Source: Acholeplasmatales bacterium
GTDB lineage: Bacteria > Bacillota_I > Bacilli_A > Acholeplasmatales > Anaeroplasmataceae
Assembly: GCA_900770055.1 (NCBI GenBank)
Contig: CAAGJD010000109.1
Span: forward strand, 1 to 8,823
Direction: 5' to 3'
Length of the DNA stretch: 8,823 nt
Below, in pieces: positions 1-6,265 of the stretch. The notes beneath the pieces were generated by a model. That model was not told the DNA's origin, did not search any database, and saw only the letters and a list, made by a program, of their open reading frames with translations. The position numbers were made by a program, and so were the translations under genes. The stretch's first letter is position 1. Every line of letters begins with the position of its first letter.

Positions 1-59
1 GGTAGAGCAACTGACTCTTAATCAGTGGGTCTGGAGTTCGAGTCTCCAGGGGTCCACCA
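1..59 (+). tRNA. tRNA-Lys (anticodon CTT), 5' end cut by window
   Basis: This is the 3' part of a tRNA gene; the acceptor 5' strand and most of the D-arm lie before the window. The visible parts are the D-stem 3' strand (5-8), anticodon stem ACTGA/TCAGT (10-14 with 22-26), loop CTCTTAA (15-21) with anticodon CTT at 17-19, a five-base variable loop (27-31), T-stem TGGAG/CTCCA (32-36 with 44-48) with loop TTCGAGT, acceptor 3' strand GGGGTCC (49-55), discriminator A56, and an encoded CCA (57-59). CTT reads the lysine codon AAG. The encoded CCA is usual for Firmicutes. Confidence 0.95.
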
Positions 60-71
60 TTAAGATTAAAC

Positions 72-94
72 GCACATTTGTGCATTTATAAATG
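72..94. repeat. small AT-rich palindromes downstream of the tRNA
   Basis: Two overlapping inverted repeats follow the tRNA: GCACA-TT-TGTGC (72-83) and the perfect 12-base palindrome CATTTATAAATG (83-94). A T-rich tract begins about eight bases later, near 103. They could help tRNA 3' processing or act as a weak terminator, but the gap to the T run makes the hairpin at 139 the better terminator. Confidence 0.3.
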
Positions 95-138
95 TATAAA
101 GTGTTTTTTATTTTCTTTTCTTATACTCTCTCTCAATA

Positions 139-160
139 AAGGCTAGTTTACTAGCTTTTT
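139..160 (+). terminator. intrinsic terminator after the tRNA transcript
   Basis: The hairpin AAGGCTAG (139-146), loop TTTA, CTAGCTTT (151-158) has one G-U pair. It is followed by a T-rich tract running to about 171. It probably ends the tRNA transcript and insulates trhA. Confidence 0.7.
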
Positions 161-181
161 ATTTTCTTTTTAGATAATAAA

Positions 182-190
182 TGATATAAT
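182..190 (+). promoter_or_regulatory. extended -10 promoter of trhA
   Basis: TGA directly precedes a perfect TATAAT (185-190), giving the TGn extended -10 form. The expected -35 position (about 162-167, TTTTCT) matches poorly. Transcription would start near 197, leaving a leader of about 16 bases that contains GGTGG (203-207) before the ATG at 213. Confidence 0.6.
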
Positions 191-212
191 TAACGCATAT
201 ATGGTGGTAAAA

Positions 213-959
213 ATGGAAAAAGAATTAAAAGAAAAACTTAAAAAAGAAAAAAAAGAAGTTAAAGAGATGCTTAAAAGGGAAAAAAATGAAAAAAAAGAAC
301 CTAAAAGAGCTGAAAATAGAAGAAGAAATGAAGCTCCACATTACGGAGTTTTAGAGGAAATAGGTAATTCTGTTACTCACGGAGTTGGAGCAGTTTTCGG
401 AATAATCGCTCTAATAATCCTCTTACTTCATTCTAATAATGGTATGATGGCATTTGCATCTTGTGTATATGGCGTTGCAATTTTCTTTTCTATGTGTAAT
501 AGCTGTTTGTATCATTCTTTTAAATGGGGTACAAGGGTAAAAAGACTTTGGAGAAGATTTGATTATGCATCAATTTATTTATTGATTGGTGGCACATTTG
601 CCCCAATTCAATTAATTAACATTGGTGGTACACTTGGCATTATTTACTTTTGTATAATGTGGAGTGCGATAATAACTGGTATTGTCTTTGTTTCAGTATT
701 TGGGCCTGGTAGACTAAGATGGCTACATTACACTTTATATTTTATTGTTGGATGGTCAGGCTTAATGGTTATTCCGTACTGGATATCATCACAAAACATT
801 TCATTATTATTGTGGATATTAGCAGGAGGCATTGCTTACACTTTAGGTATGATACCTTTTGCGAAAAAGGGAATAAAAGGAGCTCACTTTATTTGGCATT
901 TCTTTGTTCTAATAGGAGTAATAGTCCATTTTATTGGAATTTTCCTTTACATATATTAA
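213..959 (+). CDS. trhA: TrhA / hemolysin III family (PAQR-like) seven-helix membrane protein
   Basis: A 248-residue polytopic membrane protein of the hemolysin III/PAQR superfamily. The family hallmarks are present: an E48...N52...H56 motif before helix 1, SCLYH (zinc-ligand type H101) at the end of helix 2, D117 at the start of helix 3, and H225/H229 in the last helix (AHFIWH). Seven hydrophobic segments follow residue 55. Bacterial members have been linked to membrane lipid homeostasis and ion or energy balance. The 'hemolysin' name comes from early expression experiments and does not show toxin activity. About 40 N-terminal residues are almost all Lys, Glu and Arg, an unusual charged cytosolic extension. 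The start at 213 is chosen over an in-frame ATG at 201 because GGTGG (203-207) is well placed for it and 201 would fall almost on the predicted transcription start. It is a single-gene unit between two terminators. Confidence 0.9.
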   Translation: MEKELKEKLKKEKKEVKEMLKREKNEKKEPKRAENRRRNEAPHYGVLEEIGNSVTHGVGAVFGIIALIILLLHSNNGMMAFASCVYGVAIFFSMCNSCLYHSFKWGTRVKRLWRRFDYASIYLLIGGTFAPIQLINIGGTLGIIYFCIMWSAIITGIVFVSVFGPGRLRWLHYTLYFIVGWSGLMVIPYWISSQNISLLLWILAGGIAYTLGMIPFAKKGIKGAHFIWHFFVLIGVIVHFIGIFLYIY

Positions 960-960
960 A

Positions 961-986
961 AAAAACGACCTGAATTGGTCGATTTT
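961..986. terminator. bidirectional terminator between trhA and pdxY
   Basis: The stem CGACC (966-970) / GGTCG (977-981) has a six-base loop. It is flanked by eight A on the left (958-965) and a T run on the right (983-988), so either strand gives a hairpin followed by U residues. It sits between convergent genes and can end both the trhA and the pdxY transcripts. Confidence 0.8.
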
Positions 987-1000
987 TTATTTATTTCTAT

Positions 1001-1807
1001 TTATTTATTTAATACGTCTTCAAATTTAACAGCATAATTATGATTATCATCATCAGCTGTTGCATCTATACAATCGATAATAAAATCAGTTGCGTGATTT
1101 AATGTATCCTTCATTGTCTTTCCGTTTAAAATATCAGCTATTATAATACTTGAGAAAATATCTCCTGTACCATGATATGATTTTTCTTCTTTGATTTTTA
1201 AAATTGTTGTTTTTGAAAAACCATCATAAGCTGATACGCCTATAGAATCATCATCAACAACACTAGTTAGAATAACACATTTAGCACCTAATGCGTATAA
1301 ATCAGATAATAATCTATTTACAAATAAATCATCCTGTTCCTCCTGATATGGAGTATCAGTAAGGAAGCATGCTTCTGTAATATTAGGAATTATATAATCA
1401 GCAACACTACAAATTCTTTTCATTCCGCTAACTATTTCATCATTCAGTGCAGGATATAGCTTACCACCATCTGCCATTGCAGGATCGACAATAAATAAAC
1501 CATCCTCCTTTAATAATTTTTCTTTACATTCTAAAATGTAATCAAATTGTCTAGCATCACCAATATATCCTGTATAGATTGCATCAAATTTGATACCTTC
1601 ACTAATCCAGTGATTAATGATTTTTGGCATTTCATCAGTTAAATCTAAAACTGTAAAATTCTTAAAGCCACATGTGTGTGTTGATAATATTGCTGATGGT
1701 AGGATAGCTGTTTCGATTCCAAATCTTGATAAAATAGGAAGAGCAGCAGTTATTGAACATGAACCATAGCATGATATGTCTTGTATTGTTAATAATTTTT
1801 TACTCAT
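1001..1807 (-). CDS. pdxY: pyridoxal/pyridoxamine kinase, PdxY type
   Basis: A 268-residue ribokinase-superfamily enzyme expected to phosphorylate pyridoxal, pyridoxamine or pyridoxine with ATP in the B6 salvage pathway, in the cytosol. The N-terminus (TIQDISCYGSCSITAALPIL, residues 7-26) is typical of the Firmicute pyridoxamine kinase group. STHT follows at 43-46, DPAMADGG at 108-115 and PNITEA at 141-146. The phosphate-binding anion-hole motif HGTGD is at 212-216, with D216 the expected catalytic base. Length is normal for the family. The start has AAGGAG (complement of 1815-1820) seven bases upstream. It lies 70 bases downstream of the XRE gene on the same strand but appears to have its own promoter. 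Kinase class is confident; preference among B6 vitamers cannot be read from sequence, so pdxK is an equally fair name. Confidence 0.9.
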   Translation of the reverse strand: MSKKLLTIQDISCYGSCSITAALPILSRFGIETAILPSAILSTHTCGFKNFTVLDLTDEMPKIINHWISEGIKFDAIYTGYIGDARQFDYILECKEKLLKEDGLFIVDPAMADGGKLYPALNDEIVSGMKRICSVADYIIPNITEACFLTDTPYQEEQDDLFVNRLLSDLYALGAKCVILTSVVDDDSIGVSAYDGFSKTTILKIKEEKSYHGTGDIFSSIIIADILNGKTMKDTLNHATDFIIDCIDATADDDNHNYAVKFEDVLNK

Positions 1808-1834
1808 TTTTTATCTCCTTGACTCTTTATTATG

Positions 1835-1863
1835 ATTTTACAATACTAGAATATTTATTACAA
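1835..1863 (-). promoter_or_regulatory. promoter of pdxY
   Basis: On the minus strand, TTGTAA (1863-1858) is separated by 17 bases from TAAAAT (1840-1835). Transcription would start near 1828, about 20 bases before the ATG at 1807. The region is AT-rich, so chance matches are possible. Read-through from the XRE gene is the alternative, as I see no strong terminator between them. Confidence 0.45.
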
Positions 1864-1877
1864 CTATTTAATAGATA

Positions 1878-2402
1878 CTATAAATACTCTAATATCTTTT
1901 TGATTGCGTGAACCTTGTTATCATCTAGGCTTTTTATTTTACTAATAGAATAAAGACAATCTAAATCATCCTTACTATTAATAGGAATATTTGGCAACAG
2001 TTCAAATAACACCTCTAAATCAGTTATTGATTTCATTAAATTGGTTAAGTCATAGCCTTTTAATCCTAAAAGGTTATTAATATTAACATATCTTTTATAG
2101 GAATCATTTAAATAATAAACAACGTTTCTTTTTGTTAATTCATCAAGCAAGTCATCACTAATTATAAATTCAAGCACAATATTGCCGTCATAATAAATCT
2201 TTATACCTTTATTTGTGTTAGCCAATAGATAATCAATACTTACTTGAAAAAGCTCTGATAATGTAAATAAGAGCTTTGTAGAAAAATCTCTTTTTTCAGT
2301 TTCATAATATCCAATATTAGTTGATGTAGTCTGTAAAATGTTTGCGAGATCATTCTGTGTTAATTTAAATTCTTTCCTAAGCTTAGCTAAATTATTTGCC
2401 AT
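1878..2402 (-). CDS. XRE-family helix-turn-helix transcriptional regulator
   Basis: A 174-residue protein whose first 60 residues form a Cro/C1-type (XRE) HTH domain. LAKLRKEFKLTQNDLANIL resembles helices 1-2, TSTNIGYYETEKRDF the recognition helix and following turn, and LSELFQVSIDYLL the closing helices. Residues of about 65-174 are an alpha/beta then helical region that I do not recognise; it could sense a ligand or mediate oligomerisation. The start is placed at 2402, where GGTGGTGAT (complement of 2406-2414) is well spaced. An upstream in-frame start at 2444 would lie in the -35 box of its own promoter. It is divergent from the cold-shock gene, with candidate operators between the two promoters. 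It may repress itself, the csp gene or both; this is inferred from layout. Confidence 0.85.
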   Translation of the reverse strand: MANNLAKLRKEFKLTQNDLANILQTTSTNIGYYETEKRDFSTKLLFTLSELFQVSIDYLLANTNKGIKIYYDGNIVLEFIISDDLLDELTKRNVVYYLNDSYKRYVNINNLLGLKGYDLTNLMKSITDLEVLFELLPNIPINSKDDLDCLYSISKIKSLDDNKVHAIKKILEYL

Positions 2403-2420
2403 TATATCACCACCATAAAT

Positions 2421-2449
2421 ATTATAGCAAAAACCTAAGAACAATACAA
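2421..2449 (-). promoter_or_regulatory. promoter of the XRE gene
   Basis: On the minus strand, TTGTAT (2449-2444) is 17 bases from a perfect TATAAT (2426-2421), which is preceded by TGC (extended -10). The predicted start near 2414 gives a leader of only about 12 bases that begins with the Shine-Dalgarno. Confidence 0.75.
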
Positions 2450-2468
2450 AAAGAGTTTTTAAAAATAA

Positions 2469-2552
2469 GTTTCACAAAAACGAAATTATTTAGTGAAAAA
2501 TATGATAAAAACAAAATTATTTTGCACAAAAATCGAGAAAATAGCAAAATAA
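2469..2552. promoter_or_regulatory. candidate operator region between XRE and csp promoters
   Basis: Several repeats lie between the two divergent promoters. One inverted repeat is TTTCAC (2470-2475) / GTGAAA (2493-2498) with a 17-base spacer. A second is TTATTTTGC (2517-2525) / GCAAAATAA (2544-2552), nine perfect bases with an 18-base spacer. An 18-base direct repeat beginning AAAAAC (2476-2493 and 2507-2524) has 16 matches and an offset of 31 bases, about three helical turns. CACAAAAA followed by CGA occurs inside both inverted repeats. This fits binding sites for a dimeric or tetrameric regulator such as the adjacent XRE protein. The low complexity of the AT-rich sequence weakens the case. 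Confidence 0.4.
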
Positions 2553-2555
2553 ATC

Positions 2556-2584
2556 TTGTTTTATTTTTGAAATAGATATATAAT
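2556..2584 (+). promoter_or_regulatory. promoter of the cold-shock gene
   Basis: TTGTTT (2556-2561), a 17-base spacer and a perfect TATAAT (2579-2584). Transcription would start near 2591. The -35 box is only four bases from the end of the second operator-like inverted repeat. Confidence 0.75.
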
Positions 2585-2590
2585 TATACC

Positions 2591-2638
2591 ATAGGGTTTA
2601 TTTCCTATTAAGGTTGGTTTGAAAGGAGTTTGTATTTT
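2591..2638 (+). promoter_or_regulatory. 5' leader of the cold-shock mRNA
   Basis: The leader is about 48 bases, the longest predicted in this window. It can form a five-pair hairpin ATAGG (2591-2595) / CCTAT (2604-2608) at its very 5' end. The Shine-Dalgarno AAAGGAG (2622-2628) lies ten bases before the ATG. Cold-shock genes often have regulatory leaders, but this one is short and temperature control is only a possibility. Confidence 0.35.
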
Positions 2639-2836
2639 ATGAAGGGAAAAGTAAAATGGTTTAATGCTGAAAAAGGCTACGGATTCATCGTATCTGAAGA
2701 AGGCAATGACGTATTTGTTCATTTTAGTGCTATCGTAGCTGACGGCTATAAGACACTTGAAGAGGGACAAGAAGTTACTTTTGATGTTGAGAATGGAGAC
2801 AGAGGTCAATTAGCAAAGAACGTTGTAAAAGCCTAG
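2639..2836 (+). CDS. csp: cold-shock protein, CspA/CspB family
   Basis: A 65-residue single OB-fold protein that binds single-stranded RNA and DNA and acts as an RNA chaperone or antiterminator in the cytosol. Both RNA-binding motifs are clear: KGYGFI (RNP1, around residues 13-18) and VFVHF (RNP2, around 27-31). KWFN near residue 6 and the ending QLAKNVV are typical, and length matches the family. The start at 2639 is preferred over an in-frame TTG at 2630, which would abut the Shine-Dalgarno. It has its own promoter and terminator and is divergent from the XRE gene. Which of several possible csp paralogues it is cannot be told. Confidence 0.95.
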   Translation: MKGKVKWFNAEKGYGFIVSEEGNDVFVHFSAIVADGYKTLEEGQEVTFDVENGDRGQLAKNVVKA

Positions 2837-2841
2837 ATAAT

Positions 2842-2877
2842 TAAGCCGATTGTTTATTAGCGATCGGCTTTTATTTT
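2842..2877 (+). terminator. intrinsic terminator after csp
   Basis: The stem AAGCCGAT (2843-2850) / ATCGGCTT (2863-2870) is eight perfect pairs with a 12-base loop. A T-rich run follows (TTATTTTTTT). It ends the csp transcript. Confidence 0.9.
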
Positions 2878-2947
2878 TTTTGCAATATGATTATTATCAA
2901 AATATGTCGAATTAATGTAAGTTGTTATTTAATTAGTTTTTATTATT

Positions 2948-2956
2948 TGCTATAAT
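2948..2956 (+). promoter_or_regulatory. extended -10 promoter of the AAA protease operon
   Basis: TGC directly precedes a perfect TATAAT (2951-2956). No good -35 is seen at the 17-base position (2928-2933, TTTAAT). The 13-base string TTTGCTATAATAT is identical to the XRE promoter -10 region. Transcription near 2963 gives a leader of about 19 bases with AAGGGGG (2967-2973) as Shine-Dalgarno. Confidence 0.65.
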
Positions 2957-2981
2957 ATAAGGAAATAAGGGGGATTTTACA

Positions 2982-5900
2982 ATGAAATATAGAATATGGT
3001 TGACAGTGGATTTTTTTGAAAATGGAGCAGCAAAGGAATTTTTACCTACTCCTGCTAAATATCTTTCTGAACAATTGACTAAATATGATGATGTAAAATT
3101 GATTAAGGATGATTATTTTGGATTTGTCATAGAAGTATTTTTTAGTGAAGGTACGTTGAAAGATTTAATTATAAGATTCTTAAAAACAAATGATTTTACT
3201 ATATATGCCTTAGATGGTTCAATCACTGATGTAATTGATGATATTTCTAGTGAAATATCAGAAGAAGATATTAAGGAGTTTATTGATGAAGAACCTGAAG
3301 AAAGTGAAATAGAAAACTTTTTCGGTTTAAAGAAAGAAAAACCTAAAAATAATCCACAAAGTGATGGTATACCACCTGTACCACCAAAAACTGATGAAAA
3401 GCATGATTTAGAAAAGATAATTAATACAATTCATGGAATTAGAGAGATTTTATATAAAGAGGTTAAAGGTCAAAACCATGTTATTGAACAAGTAGTAAAT
3501 GGCTATTTTGGAATTGAAGCTCTTCCTAATAAAAATAAAGGACCGAAAGGTGTATTTTTATTTGCAGGTCCACCAGGTGTTGGTAAGACTATGTTAGCTA
3601 AGCTAATGAGTGAAAAACTTGATATGCCATGCTTATTAGTTCAAATGAGTGAATATTCAGAACAAAATGCTGCAGATACATTTATTGGCACGAATGGTAC
3701 TTATAAAAATTCTGCCCCTGGTAAGGTTACATCATTTGTTAGTGAGAATCCCAAATCACTTTTAATATTTGATGAATTCGAAAAGGCTCATCATAGTATT
3801 TTAAATATTTTCCTTCAAATACTTGATAATGGCGTTGTTGCAGATATAAATACCCAAAAGGATGTTTCATTTAAAGATACAATTATCATTATGACATCTA
3901 ATGCTGGAAGAAATATTTATCAGGATGAACAAGTAAACATTCCTTCATTGAATTCTAAAATTATTATGAATGCATTACAAACAGATGTTAATCCAGTTAC
4001 TAATAATAATTTCTTTTCACCAGCATTATTATCAAGAATGAATACTGGTATTGTAACAATGTTCAATAAGCTTGAGCCTTACTTTTTAAGAATTATTTTG
4101 GCTAATGAGTTAGAAAAAAGCTTAGAAACTTTTTCAAAGCAATATAACATTAATGTAAATGTTGATACTGATGTTGTGTCAATGCTTTTATATTCTATGG
4201 GTGGATCAGCTGATGCAAGAAGCTTAGTTGGACTTGCTAATAATTTCATTAAAAAGGAATTGTTTGATATATTAGATTTAGCTGCAAAAGGAAATGTTGA
4301 TATCAATAATATCAAAAACATCAACTTTACAGTAAATAAAGAAAACGCACCGATGGATGTATTAGATTTATTAATACCTAAGGATGTAACTATCTTATTT
4401 ATTTGTAAAGAGGAGTGTAAACAATTGCTAGAAAGTATTTCTATACCAAATGTAAGAATTCTTTGTGCGAGTTCTTTAGCTGACGCAAAGGTTTACCTAA
4501 GAGGAGATGTTACCTTTGTTGCAATAGACTTACTTGTTAATCCAAAGGATAAAAGTAATCTTCCGGCAAGTCTTGAGGATATTAATTCAGATGGAATAGA
4601 TATTTATAATTACATTAAGGATTATTATAGTGAAGTTGCACTATATATTTTAAATAATAAGATTGATGGATATAATGATAGTGATTTTCAAAAATTTCTA
4701 ACCATTGGTGCGAGAGATATTCTTCATTTAGATAGAGAAAATATTTCACAAATAAGTGAAGAAATAGAATTATTAAAGTCTAAATCTTTAGTTGAAAAAT
4801 CATCAAAAAAATTAAATAATTCTAATCAAATGGTTTCTTATAATTGTGCTCAATACTTTAATGGTGATACAGTTGACGTTAAACTTCAAAGATTAACTCT
4901 TAAGAGAAATATTTATATGGAAGATACTGAAGATGTATTATCCGATTTATCAAGACCAACAGTTAAGTTTGATGATGTTATTGGTGCTGAGGATGCTAAG
5001 GAAACATTAAAGGATTTCTTAAAATACTTGAAAAATCCAAAGAAATATATTGAAAGTGGTGTAAGACCACCTAGAGGTGTTCTTCTTTATGGTGCTCCTG
5101 GTACAGGTAAAACATTACTTGCTAAAGCATTAGCTGGTGAATCTAATGTAGCCTTTATTCAAAAGAATGCGACAGAGTTTTTTAAACGATATGTAGGCGA
5201 AAGCCCTGAAAGTGTTCGTAGCATGTTTAAGCAAGCTAGAAAATATGCACCAGCTATTATTTTCGTTGATGAATGTGATGCTTTCGCTAAAAAGAGAACT
5301 GGTTCAGACACTTCTAGATCTGAAGAGGAGATTTTAACTACATTCCTTTCAGAACTTGACGGCTTTACATTTGATGCTAAAAAGCCTGTTTTATTAGTTG
5401 TTGCAACAAATTACGAAATAAGTGGAAATGGTTCAACTGTATTAGATCCAGCATTTGTTAGAAGATTCGATAGAAAAATTAGAATTGACCTTCCAAATAC
5501 TAAGGAAAGAGAACAATTTTTAAACTATTATTTAAATAAACATGGTATTTCAACTATCTCAGATAAAACTATTGAGAATATAGCTCAAAGAACATATGGT
5601 TATAGTCCAGCTAATTTAGAGATGATAATAGAATTAGCAATTAGAAATGCTAAGGGTAATGATGTTACTGATGAAATACTTACAGAAGCTATTGATATTG
5701 ATGCTAATGGCAAAGAGCATAAGTGGAGTGAAGAAACAATAATTAAAACAAGCTATCATGAGGCAGGACATGTTTTAATTAATTGGCTATGTGGTAAGAA
5801 GCCTACCTTTGTTACAAATGTTTCTAGAGGAAACTATGGTGGTTACATGATTCCTGAAATTGATGAAAGTGACTACTCAATGACAAAAGACGAAATTCTT

Positions 5901-6263
5901 GATGATATTTGTTGTTCTCTTGGTGGTAGAGCGGCTGAGATACTTGTTTATGGAGAAAATCAGGGTATTACTACAGGTGCATCAGGTGATCTTAGAAGTG
6001 CGACAGCAAGCGCTAGAGCTTTAATTACTAAGTATGGTATGAATGGTGATTCATTGGTTTCATTTGAACATAATGATTATGGTGATGCTGTTGATGAAAA
6101 ACTATTTAGGGATATTAATACTATCCTTGCTGAGCAATTAAAGAGAGCTATTAGGCTTCTTGATGAAAATAGAGGTAAATTAGATATACTTACACAAGAA
6201 TTATTTAAAAAGAATAGTCTTACTAAAGATGATATTATTAATATTCTTTCGGAGGCTAAATAA
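2982..6263 (+). CDS. soluble double-AAA+ protease: Clp-D2-like ATPase, receiver-like domain, FtsH-like ATPase and M41 peptidase
   Basis: A 1093-residue multidomain protein. Residues 1-90 are an unrecognised alpha/beta domain, and 91-140 an acidic, then proline-rich linker. Residues of about 145-455 are a Clp/HSP100 D2-like AAA+ module: Walker A GPPGVGKT 196-203, Walker B DE 264-265 in FDEFEKAH, sensor-1 N307, likely arginine finger R352, sensor-2 GGSADAR. Residues of about 465-600 resemble a degenerate response-regulator receiver. Residues of about 655-900 are an FtsH-type AAA module: Walker A GAPGTGKT 704-711, Walker B DE 763-764, N810, RRFDR 827-831. Residues of about 905-1093 are an M41 peptidase with HEAGH 926-930 and the likely third zinc ligand D1003 in TTGASGDL. 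All catalytic residues look intact, but the membrane helices of FtsH are absent, so a cytosolic ATP-dependent protease is inferred. The next gene is translationally coupled. Domain calls are strong; substrate and pathway are unknown. Confidence 0.85.
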   Translation: MKYRIWLTVDFFENGAAKEFLPTPAKYLSEQLTKYDDVKLIKDDYFGFVIEVFFSEGTLKDLIIRFLKTNDFTIYALDGSITDVIDDISSEISEEDIKEFIDEEPEESEIENFFGLKKEKPKNNPQSDGIPPVPPKTDEKHDLEKIINTIHGIREILYKEVKGQNHVIEQVVNGYFGIEALPNKNKGPKGVFLFAGPPGVGKTMLAKLMSEKLDMPCLLVQMSEYSEQNAADTFIGTNGTYKNSAPGKVTSFVSENPKSLLIFDEFEKAHHSILNIFLQILDNGVVADINTQKDVSFKDTIIIMTSNAGRNIYQDEQVNIPSLNSKIIMNALQTDVNPVTNNNFFSPALLSRMNTGIVTMFNKLEPYFLRIILANELEKSLETFSKQYNINVNVDTDVVSMLLYSMGGSADARSLVGLANNFIKKELFDILDLAAKGNVDINNIKNINFTVNKENAPMDVLDLLIPKDVTILFICKEECKQLLESISIPNVRILCASSLADAKVYLRGDVTFVAIDLLVNPKDKSNLPASLEDINSDGIDIYNYIKDYYSEVALYILNNKIDGYNDSDFQKFLTIGARDILHLDRENISQISEEIELLKSKSLVEKSSKKLNNSNQMVSYNCAQYFNGDTVDVKLQRLTLKRNIYMEDTEDVLSDLSRPTVKFDDVIGAEDAKETLKDFLKYLKNPKKYIESGVRPPRGVLLYGAPGTGKTLLAKALAGESNVAFIQKNATEFFKRYVGESPESVRSMFKQARKYAPAIIFVDECDAFAKKRTGSDTSRSEEEILTTFLSELDGFTFDAKKPVLLVVATNYEISGNGSTVLDPAFVRRFDRKIRIDLPNTKEREQFLNYYLNKHGISTISDKTIENIAQRTYGYSPANLEMIIELAIRNAKGNDVTDEILTEAIDIDANGKEHKWSEETIIKTSYHEAGHVLINWLCGKKPTFVTNVSRGNYGGYMIPEIDESDYSMTKDEILDDICCSLGGRAAEILVYGENQGITTGASGDLRSATASARALITKYGMNGDSLVSFEHNDYGDAVDEKLFRDINTILAEQLKRAIRLLDENRGKLDILTQELFKKNSLTKDDIINILSEAK
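6251..6255 (+). promoter_or_regulatory. Shine-Dalgarno of the LRR gene inside the protease gene
   Basis: GGAGG lies in the last codons of the AAA protease gene, ten bases before the ATG at 6266. The stop codon ends at 6263. This placement predicts translational coupling, with roughly matched synthesis of the two proteins. Confidence 0.75.
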
Positions 6264-6265
6264 TT

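Noticed and set aside
1..59. tRNA-Lys as the attachment site of an integrated element
   Set aside because: No integrase, and no second copy of the tRNA 3' end is seen in the window. The following genes look like ordinary chromosomal genes.
201..212. ATG at 201 as the trhA start
   Set aside because: It lacks a Shine-Dalgarno and would lie within a few bases of the predicted transcription start. GGTGG at 203-207 instead serves the ATG at 213.
719..973. Open frame overlapping the end of trhA in another frame
   Set aside because: It lies wholly over a clearly recognised gene, has no Shine-Dalgarno, and its product has no recognisable motif.
2403..2444. Upstream start extending the XRE protein by 14 residues
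   Set aside because: It would begin inside the -35 box of the gene's own promoter. The ATG at 2402 has a strong GGTGGTGAT upstream.
2561..2809. Minus-strand open frame across csp
   Set aside because: It is antisense to a clear cold-shock gene and covers its promoter. No ribosome site or family features are seen.
1878..2836. XRE regulator plus small csp product as a toxin-antitoxin pair
   Set aside because: The small protein is a standard CspA-family protein with both RNA-binding motifs, and the genes are divergent instead of co-transcribed.
4079..4324. Minus-strand open frame inside the AAA protease gene
   Set aside because: It is a shadow of the AAA+ coding sequence, with no start signal or motifs.
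2982..6263. Protease gene as an ordinary ftsH
   Set aside because: It is far longer than the usual 600-700 residues, has an additional Clp-like AAA module and a receiver-like region, and lacks the N-terminal membrane helices.
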